DNA of 10,374 nucleotides from Hyphomicrobiales bacterium (GTDB lineage Bacteria; Pseudomonadota; Alphaproteobacteria; Rhizobiales; Xanthobacteraceae): assembly GCA_016210825.1 (NCBI GenBank), contig JACQTM010000224.1, positions 1 through 10,374 on the forward strand, given 5' to 3'. The notes under the pieces were generated by a model, which saw nothing but the letters and a program-made list of their open reading frames with translations, was not told the DNA's origin and ran no database searches. The position numbers and the translations under genes are program-made. Every line of letters begins with the position of its first letter. Position 1 is the stretch's first letter. Shown here piece by piece: positions 5,858-10,374 of the stretch.

Positions 5858-7171
5858 GTGGACACTAAACCGGCAGAACGTCTTACAGCAAACTACTCTC
5901 TCGGTGCGCTTATCGCCGAGGGCAAGACCAAGAAGATCCATCAAATTGCCGGTCGTTCTGATCTGGTGGCTCTCATTTCCAAGGACGACATCACTGCTGG
6001 TGATGGCGCCAAGCATGATGTCATCCCGAACAAGGGAAGGCATGCCACTACGACGACATGCAATGTTTTCCGCTTGTTGAAGGCATGCGGCCTGCCTGTC
6101 GCCTTCGAGGAGCAGGACAGCCCGACGTCGTTCATCACACCGAAGTGTTCGATGCTTCCCTACGAGGTAGTGGTCCGGCGCGAAGCGCACGGCTCCTATC
6201 TGAAGCGGAACCCGCATTTCTCGAAAGGGCAGTTGTTTCCGAGGCTGATTGTCGAGTTCTTTCTGAAGACCAATAATAGGAACTGGAAAGGAAAGTCGCT
6301 CATCTGTGACGATCCGCTGCTGATTTACACGGACGGAGCTTCGCAGATTCATCTTTTCCATCCGGCGAAATCGATGCAGGAACAGGAGCCGTTCCTGATC
6401 CTTTCGGCATCGGAGGTCTTTGCCACCGGCGAGGAGTGGAAAGTCTTCCCCGAGATGCGGCGCATCGCACGCCACGTTTTCCTGGTGCTCGAGAAGGCAT
6501 GGCAGCTCGAGGGCGGAACGCTTGCCGACCTCAAGGTCGAGTTCGGTTTTAACACCAAAGGGCGCCTGCTGCTTGCGGATGTCATCGACAATGATTCTTG
6601 GCGAGTCATCGAGAGCGGGTCCTACATCGACAAGCAGGTCTACCGCGATGGTGGCGCTCTCGACGAGGTGGCCGAGAAGTACCGGTTCGTAGCGGATGTC
6701 ACGAACCGCTTCCGGTTGCCGCGTCAGCAGATCATCCTCTGGCTAGGATCGGAAAATGATCGGACCGACGCATTCTTGGAAGCACTCGGCGGGCTGGCGG
6801 ATTTGATGACCGTCGTGACCTGCTCTGTCCACAAAGAGCCGGTGGCTGCAGCAAGCACTCTGCATCGGATGGCGCAGGAGGTCCCGGACTCAGTCATCAT
6901 TGCCAACATCGGGCGATCGAACGGCGCAGGTCCGACGCTGTCAGCCATGTCGGCGATTCCAGTAATCACGGTGCCGGCCAGCTTCGAGGAGTTTCCCGAC
7001 GATGTCTGGTCGTCCTTGCGGGCACCGAGCAACGTGCCGGTCATGACCGTTCTCGAACCTGCCAACGCCGTCCTGGCCGCCCTGCAGATTCTCTCGTCTC
7101 GTAATGCAAGCCTTTACGCCTATGTGCGCGGAGCGATCGAGGATCGAACAGTCAATACCATCCAGATCTGA
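5858..7171 (+). CDS. Bifunctional PurC-PurE fusion, animal PAICS-like (SAICAR synthetase + AIR carboxylase)
   Basis: A 437-aa protein with the domain order and length of animal PAICS. Residues 15-280 are SAICAR synthetase: EGKTKK (21-26), SKDDITAGDG (41-50), RREAHGSYLKRNP (107-119), DLKVEFG (224-230), LADVIDNDSWR (239-249) and KQVYRD. Residues 288-437 are PurE: GSEND (297-301), SVHK with H325 and K326, GRSNGAGP (352-359) and DVWSSLRAP (382-390). The HK pair and RSNG are hallmarks of class II PurE, which carboxylates AIR directly with CO2. Compared with human PAICS as I recall it, GSTSD has become GSEND, SAHK SVHK, and SGNTA SAMSA, so the second domain has diverged. The start is GTG 5858, preceded by AAGGCGGG; a five-codon ORF at 5851 overlaps it. 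It probably works in purine synthesis, as a second copy or in a side pathway. Confidence 0.92.
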   Translation: MDTKPAERLTANYSLGALIAEGKTKKIHQIAGRSDLVALISKDDITAGDGAKHDVIPNKGRHATTTTCNVFRLLKACGLPVAFEEQDSPTSFITPKCSMLPYEVVVRREAHGSYLKRNPHFSKGQLFPRLIVEFFLKTNNRNWKGKSLICDDPLLIYTDGASQIHLFHPAKSMQEQEPFLILSASEVFATGEEWKVFPEMRRIARHVFLVLEKAWQLEGGTLADLKVEFGFNTKGRLLLADVIDNDSWRVIESGSYIDKQVYRDGGALDEVAEKYRFVADVTNRFRLPRQQIILWLGSENDRTDAFLEALGGLADLMTVVTCSVHKEPVAAASTLHRMAQEVPDSVIIANIGRSNGAGPTLSAMSAIPVITVPASFEEFPDDVWSSLRAPSNVPVMTVLEPANAVLAALQILSSRNASLYAYVRGAIEDRTVNTIQI

Positions 7172-7376
7172 TTAAGATCGACGCAAGAACATCGGGCATA
7201 AAATTCCGTGCACAGTGTAACCGGAATGTGTCGCAGAACTGTCAACGTCGGCTCCGGGTCAATCGCACAGTTTCGCGATGTATGCGCTGAGTCCGCTTGT
7301 CCCCCGACAGCCGACGTGATGCGAAGTGCCGCGATCGGCAGAGAAGTGCCGTTTGCCAAAATTGAATACCAATAAA
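7172..7376. other. Gap between convergent genes
   Basis: About 200 bases with no gene. It contains a weak stem (ATTCCG/CGGAAT near 7203-7227) and a short direct repeat gaagtgccg (about 7323 and 7343). No clear terminator for the PurC-PurE fusion is seen before the palindrome at 7377. Confidence 0.4.
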
Positions 7377-7402
7377 GAGCCCCAGCGCATGCGCTGGGGC
7401 TC
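7377..7402 (-). terminator. Perfect 26-bp palindrome, terminator of the hydrolase gene
   Basis: GAGCCCCAGCGCA and its exact complement TGCGCTGGGGCTC form an uninterrupted palindrome. On the minus strand it is followed by TTTATT, so it most likely ends the hydrolase transcript, 66 bases after that gene's stop. On the plus strand no T-run follows. It may also slow transcription coming from the PurC-PurE gene. Confidence 0.75.
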
Positions 7403-7468
7403 AGCTTGTAACTTTCGATAACGTGACTCGCGATTTAAATTTGCGCTGCGTTCAGCAGAGTGTGCGGC

Positions 7469-8470
7469 TCAAATTATCGGGTTCCAGGGTATTGGTACGA
7501 GCCGGAATTGCGCGCCTTCCTTCTCGACAAAGCCAGCCGAGGGGAATGGAAAATGAAAGCCTTGGATCATGGCTTTTTCAGCAGAGGCCATGTCGTAGAA
7601 TTTCTTGCGCGTCGCGGCGGCTCTGAGCGGGTCGATGTCGTACATCACCTGCCAATCAGGATTGCGCAGGAATAGATGTGGGATATTGGTGACATCCGAC
7701 TGCACGAAAACCTTGGCCGATCCCGAAGCGATGACGAACGACGTGTGGCCGGGCGTATGGCCGGGCGTGGCGATCGTTGTGATGCCAGGAATGATCTCCT
7801 TGCCCCATTCGTATTTCGTCACCTTGTTCTCGAGGCCAACGAATGCCTTGCGAATGCCCGGATAAACCGATTTGGTATAGCCTTCCGGTAGCTTGTTCAT
7901 TTCCGCGTCGCTCATCCAGTAGGCCCAATCGAGCGCGGGGGCCAAGACTTCCGCGTTCGGGAATGCAAAGCCGCCATCCGCGGTTCTGAGCCCAAGGACG
8001 TGGTCCTGATGCATATGCGAGATGATGACGACATCGATCGACTTCGGATCAATTCCGGCGGCGGTAAGATTTAACGGAAGTTGTCCGACCCTGCCTTTAG
8101 TCTTGGCATTCATCTCGGGGCCATACCCGGTGTCGATGAGCACGAGTTTCGGCCCGGTGTTGATGACGATTGGCGTGAACGGGATCGTTACCGTTTCGGT
8201 CGGTTGATACGCGGTCGCGAGCGCCTTTTGAACTTCGGCCTTGGGTTGATTTTGCACGAATTTATCGGGCAGCGGGAAAGTGGCCGCGCCGTCGGTGACC
8301 GCGGTGATCTCGAAATCGCCGACCTTGTAGCGATAAAATCCAGGCGCCTGCTTGCTAGCCAGTGGTGCTGCGGCAAGTGCCGGTGTATGTGCGAAAGGCG
8401 GCGCAAGCGCGGTTGCGACCGTCGCACTAGCCGCTCCCGCCAGCATGCGGCGGCGTGTTAGCTCGGTCAT
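7469..8470 (-). CDS. Tat-exported metallo-beta-lactamase-fold hydrolase
   Basis: A 333-aa protein. The start at 8470 is supported by GGGAGGA about six bases upstream on the minus strand; the open frame to 8692 has no good signal. Residues 1-35 are a twin-arginine signal: TRRRMLAGA, a hydrophobic stretch, then AHTPALAAA cleavage. The MBL core has IDTGYG (112-117), HMHQDH (152-157), TPGHTPGH (235-242), D259 and H306, a full two-metal ligand set like that of lactonases of the AHL-lactonase/YtnP type. It should hydrolyse an ester, lactone or similar substrate in the periplasm with two bound metal ions; the substrate cannot be read from the sequence. Tat export suggests it folds with its metals in the cytoplasm. 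It ends at the 26-bp palindrome and looks monocistronic. Confidence 0.93.
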   Translation of the reverse strand: MTELTRRRMLAGAASATVATALAPPFAHTPALAAAPLASKQAPGFYRYKVGDFEITAVTDGAATFPLPDKFVQNQPKAEVQKALATAYQPTETVTIPFTPIVINTGPKLVLIDTGYGPEMNAKTKGRVGQLPLNLTAAGIDPKSIDVVIISHMHQDHVLGLRTADGGFAFPNAEVLAPALDWAYWMSDAEMNKLPEGYTKSVYPGIRKAFVGLENKVTKYEWGKEIIPGITTIATPGHTPGHTSFVIASGSAKVFVQSDVTNIPHLFLRNPDWQVMYDIDPLRAAATRKKFYDMASAEKAMIQGFHFPFPSAGFVEKEGAQFRLVPIPWNPII

Positions 8471-9353
8471 AATTATCCTCCCTGATTTCAAGCGATCGTT
8501 GCTCCTATAAATTCCTAGAGAGATCGCCGATGGAGAGCATGATAGCGCCGCACGCACGCGCCGGAAACCACCCGTCGGCATAGATCGAGCGCACGAGCCT
8601 GCTCCCTGCGCGGATTGAGCCCAAAGCGCCGCAACAGCGGATTGGCAAAGATTTCGGACGAGGGCTCTTAACCCACACGGAGTGTCATGCACTCGCTCAC
8701 AGAAACGCTGCGCTGGTGATACGCCCGCTAGCGTTTTCCTTGCGTTCGCCCGTCGATTTGATGGTCAACCGGGCGAGTTATTCGAGTTGGCTGGCCTTCC
8801 TGAATACAGATCGAACCGAACGTTACAATGACATTGTCGACTAAAAGGCGCTTGTCCCAGTGATTTCACGGATCGCGTGACCTCGATGCGTTGCGATGCT
8901 CTCTATGACCTGCTTTCGACAGATGGTGAGGCAGTGCAAACTTGGCAGTCAGTTTACAATAGTGTGGGTTTTGGCGCCTGCACCGGCAATTCTGACGCGC
9001 CTGTTTTTTAGAACAATTCTGGCCGCTTGGTCGTCACTGGGGTTGCCAGCTGGCCCACTGGACCGAAAAATGAAGCTGGTTGCGGCAGGCTCACTGGCAT
9101 CACTCCATTTGTGCGCTATCGAGACTGGATTGTTGAAACGGCGCGCTATTTCGGCAGTCCGATCGCGCCGTAACGGATTAGCGGCGATTTGCTCGGATTG
9201 GGTCATCAGTGTTGGCTTCGCAATTTACAACATACATCCACTCATGCTCCGAAAGAAGCGGCACAGCGGATATGCGGACGTTTAGTTGCCGCGAGCAATT
9301 CCAAGAAAATTTGCAATCGGCGCAAACATCCCGCCCGCAACAATTTTAGCGAC
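8471..9353. other. Nearly 900 bp without a supported gene
   Basis: Contains the promoter side of the hydrolase gene and a mixture of frames with no good start signals. The minus-strand frame from 8668 to 8511 reads ANPLLRRFGLNPRREQARAL and beyond, which looks protein-like, but it begins right after a TAA with no start codon, so it may be a gene fragment. A minus-strand ORF at 8949-9206 (85 codons) has plausible amino-acid composition but no ribosome binding site. A 17-base exact match to 1870-1886 occurs at 8974-8990. Confidence 0.4.
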
Positions 9354-9400
9354 AAAAAAAGAGAGACGGCGCCATCTTCATAGCGCACGCCTCTCGTCTC
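9354..9400 (-). terminator. Strong minus-strand terminator
   Basis: On the minus strand GAGAC (9400-9396), a GAGA bulge and GGCG (9391-9388) pair with CGCC GTCTC (9371-9363), followed by TC and seven T (9360-9354). No minus-strand protein gene lies just upstream of it, so it implies a short untranslated transcript starting to the right. Confidence 0.65.
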
Positions 9401-9440
9401 CTCGAAGCACCTACATTGCTTACCGGTTTCCCTGCAAGCA
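9354..9440 (-). ncRNA. Candidate FixK-controlled small RNA (about 87 nt)
   Basis: Read on the minus strand: FixK box (9487-9474), then a possible -10 around 9451-9446 (AAAATT) at the distance used by FNR-type class II promoters, then a 5' stem-loop with ATTGCTT/AAGCAAT arms (9442-9436 and 9421-9415), a short linker, and a terminator hairpin with a 7-T tract (9400-9354). This order of parts is what a bacterial small RNA looks like, and E. coli FnrS is a precedent for FNR control. There is no ribosome binding site or believable ORF within it. The 5' end is inferred from the box spacing, and the -10 is weak; CATAAT (9459-9454) is another choice. Confidence 0.5.
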
Positions 9441-9473
9441 ATAACAATTTTTCATTATGTATCGACCCGCGCG

Positions 9474-9487
9474 TTGATTCAGATCAA
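9474..9487. promoter_or_regulatory. FixK/FNR-type binding site 1
   Basis: TTGATTCAGATCAA is a perfect TTGAT-N4-ATCAA palindrome, the consensus for FNR/FixK regulators that activate genes at low oxygen. Ten fixed bases would be expected by chance about 0.01 times in a window of this size. On the minus strand, its centre lies about 41 bases upstream of the start of the proposed small RNA. On the plus strand, no -10 lies at the right distance. Confidence 0.75.
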
Positions 9488-9523
9488 ATAGTCTTCGTTC
9501 TCCTCGACTCAAGCCCGGCGCGC

Positions 9524-9564
9524 TTGACTAGAGGATGCATTGACATCGCAATGCCAGGAGTCAA
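9524..9564. repeat. Nested inverted repeats
   Basis: Outer arms TTGACT (9524-9529) and AGTCAA (9559-9564) enclose inner arms GCATTG (9537-9542) and CAATGC (9549-9554) with a 6-base loop. This could fold as RNA or serve as a binding site. It lies between the first FixK box and the short ORF at 9600, and a TTGACA sits inside it (9540-9545) without a well-placed -10. Confidence 0.5.
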
Positions 9565-9599
9565 ACTGTGTATGTTGGCAATCAAGCGTGGAGGTTTAC

Positions 9600-9662
9600 A
9601 TGGCTCCACCGGGTGAAAGTGCCGCGATGATTGCTGTCGCAGATGTTCGGGTGCCGGCGTAG
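9600..9662 (+). CDS. Possible 20-aa peptide ORF with a good ribosome binding site
   Basis: ATG 9600 follows GGAGG (9590-9594) at an ideal distance. The frame encodes MAPPGESAAMIAVADVRVPA and stops at TAG 9660-9662. The peptide has no recognisable motif. The strong site suggests translation, either of a real microprotein or of a leader or truncated gene. The frame does not reopen into anything familiar after the stop. It could also be chance, since the region has no other coding signal. Confidence 0.25.
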   Translation: MAPPGESAAMIAVADVRVPA

Positions 9663-9811
9663 CGGCGAATTTACGAACAGAACGCTGGGAGCGGCCTATG
9701 GGCCGCAGCAGTGAGGCATGGCCCAACCTGGCCCCTCCCGGCGCGCATTAAATAACCGGCTGCTTTTGGACCAGGTTATAGGTGTGAACTATTTTTGTTG
9801 CGAGGTCATAT

Positions 9812-9841
9812 ATGAAAGCATTGTTGGAATTGCCGTTCTGA
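9812..9841 (+). pseudogene. Nine-codon ORF ending in TGA, in frame with the downstream membrane-protein ORF
   Basis: ATG 9812 follows GAGGT six bases upstream and encodes MKALLELPF before TGA 9839-9841. The same frame then stays open from 9842 (IQFDPAQEEITAILGMINSM...) straight into the 44-aa ORF at 9899. So a single TGA separates a well-initiated start from a 72-codon frame. This may be a gene broken by a nonsense change, a leader peptide, or coincidence. Confidence 0.3.
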
Positions 9842-9848
9842 ATTCAAT

Positions 9849-9891
9849 TTGATCCAGCTCAAGAAGAGATTACAGCCATTCTTGGTATGAT
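9849..9891 (+). promoter_or_regulatory. FixK/FNR-type site 2 with -10 element
   Basis: TTGATCCAGCTCAA (9849-9862) matches TTGAT-N4-ATCAA with one change and fits the looser FixK2 form TTGA-N6-TCAA exactly. A -10-like TATGAT (9886-9891) lies 33 bases beyond the box centre, the spacing of class II FNR promoters, placing the transcription start near 9897-9898. That is directly at the ATG of the 44-aa ORF. Confidence 0.55.
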
Positions 9892-9898
9892 AAATTCA

Positions 9899-10033
9899 AT
9901 GATTATCGCAATTGCATTTGCTGCGATCGCTATCGCCCTCATTCTAGGAGTTGCCGCGACGGCAACGTATCCGGAAAAACGTCATAGCGGAGGCTTGCCG
10001 CCAACACGGCGGATTCATTCACGAAAGATTTAG
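9899..10033 (+). CDS. Small single-span membrane protein (44 aa), possibly leaderless
   Basis: ATG 9899 opens MIIAIAFAAIAIALILGVAA, a clean hydrophobic span (residues 1-22), followed by a basic, proline-containing tail (YPEKRHSGG..., ending SRKI) that would stay in the cytoplasm. The stop is TAG 10031-10033, and a strong terminator follows 38 bases later. ATG 9887, in frame, would add MINS. The FixK site and -10 predict a transcript starting right at 9899, so the mRNA may be leaderless; no Shine-Dalgarno is present. Small membrane proteins often tune respiratory oxidases, which would fit low-oxygen control, but that is inference. The alternative is that the transcript (about 200 nt) acts as an RNA. 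Confidence 0.45.
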   Translation: MIIAIAFAAIAIALILGVAATATYPEKRHSGGLPPTRRIHSRKI

Positions 10034-10070
10034 TGGTCGGAATTGTTGTGTAAGTGCCGACGAAAAGAGG

Positions 10071-10097
10071 GCCCCGACCGAAAGGTCGGGGCTTTTT
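10071..10097 (+). terminator. Near-ideal intrinsic terminator
   Basis: GCCCCGACC (10071-10079), GAAA tetraloop, GGTCGGGGC (10084-10092), then five T (10093-10097). This is one of the strongest terminators possible by sequence. It ends whatever is transcribed from the FixK-type promoter near 9898 and so supports a real transcription unit of about 200 nt. Confidence 0.9.
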
Positions 10098-10229
10098 CGT
10101 TCCTCGCTGCGCACCGATGAGGTGATTGAATAAAGCTGTATGCTGCATGTCCGGAACAAGTCCTTAACGTGAATTTCATTCCTATTGTGTTTCTATTCGA
10201 TACACCCCAGTCCTTATCGGTTCAGTAAA

Positions 10230-10374
10230 ATGCCGAACAATGAACCGCACCGAGGTGCCGATTTCACCGTCATCAAGACAATCGGTGAATGGTTTGTCGT
10301 GTTACCAGACAAGGCTAAAGTTGGACCGTATTACAACGCGGCCATCGCCTTGGAAGTGGCGGTCACGCATGCAC
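10230..10374 (+). CDS. Unrecognised protein, N-terminal 48 residues (runs off window)
   Basis: ATG 10230 opens a frame that stays open to the last base: MPNNEPHRGADFTVIKTIGE, then WFVVLPDKAKVGPYYNAAIA, then LEVAVTHA. The segment IGEWFVVLPDKAKVGPYYN looks like two beta-strands with a turn, followed by a helix (NAAIALEVAVTHA), which reads like a folded protein, not a chance frame. I do not recognise the family. No clear Shine-Dalgarno sequence precedes the start (gttcagtaaa). The stretch 10098-10229 between the terminator and this start has no gene and should contain its promoter. Confidence 0.55.
   Translation, partial: MPNNEPHRGADFTVIKTIGEWFVVLPDKAKVGPYYNAAIALEVAVTHA

Noticed and set aside
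8949..9206. 85-codon minus-strand ORF (MTQSEQIAANPLRRDRTAEI...)
   Set aside because: Composition is plausible for a protein, but there is no Shine-Dalgarno sequence, no family recognised and mixed third-position bases. Kept only as a remark.
8896..9285. 129-codon plus-strand ORF
   Set aside because: No ribosome binding site, odd composition and no motif. The opposite strand is at least as protein-like, so neither is called.
9691..9706. GCGGCC-TATG-GGCCGC stem as a terminator
   Set aside because: Only six pairs and no T-run on either strand.
1..10374. CRISPR array, tRNA or rRNA genes
   Set aside because: No regularly spaced repeats and no sequence folding or matching like a tRNA or rRNA was noticed on either strand.

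Overview
The window looks like an accessory stretch of an alphaproteobacterial chromosome, most likely a Bradyrhizobium/Rhodopseudomonas-type Rhizobiales. The reasons are GC-rich coding sequence, a perfect FixK/FNR-type box (TTGATTCAGATCAA) and a near-perfect second one, short dispersed repeats, and gene families common in that group. The assignment to genus is inference.

Layout. Bases 1-118 hold one copy of a short repeat, cut by the window edge; its inverted partner lies at 3907-4044 and has inverted termini like a MITE. Between the two copies are: a two-gene unit for an exported small protein and an OmpA-domain envelope protein (735-1863); a decayed 3' end of a tyrosine recombinase gene starting just after the ompA-like stop (1870-1987); a very GC-rich beta-hydroxyacid dehydrogenase gene (2184-3101); and a small minus-strand gene of a type I associate with conjugative elements (3410-3673). 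This segment looks assembled by mobile DNA.

The middle (4164-8470) has four well-supported genes: a TerC-family membrane protein (+), a beta-carbonic anhydrase (-), a PurC-PurE fusion resembling animal PAICS (+), and a Tat-exported metallo-beta-lactamase-fold hydrolase (-). Carbonic anhydrase and the fusion are divergent across 226 bp. Animal-type PurE uses CO2 as substrate, so the pair could act as a CO2-supply/purine-carboxylation unit.

The right end (8471-10374) has no large gene but holds regulatory structure. FixK box 1 (9474-9487) lies upstream, on the minus strand, of a compact stem-loop and a strong U-tract terminator, which together suggest an ~87-nt FixK-controlled small RNA. FixK box 2 (9849-9862) is spaced correctly from a -10 element (TATGAT) and is followed by a 44-aa single-membrane-span ORF and a near-ideal terminator. 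The window ends inside an unrecognised ORF starting at 10230. The strongest candidates for something new are the two oxygen-responsive-looking small transcripts and the PAICS-like fusion paired with carbonic anhydrase.
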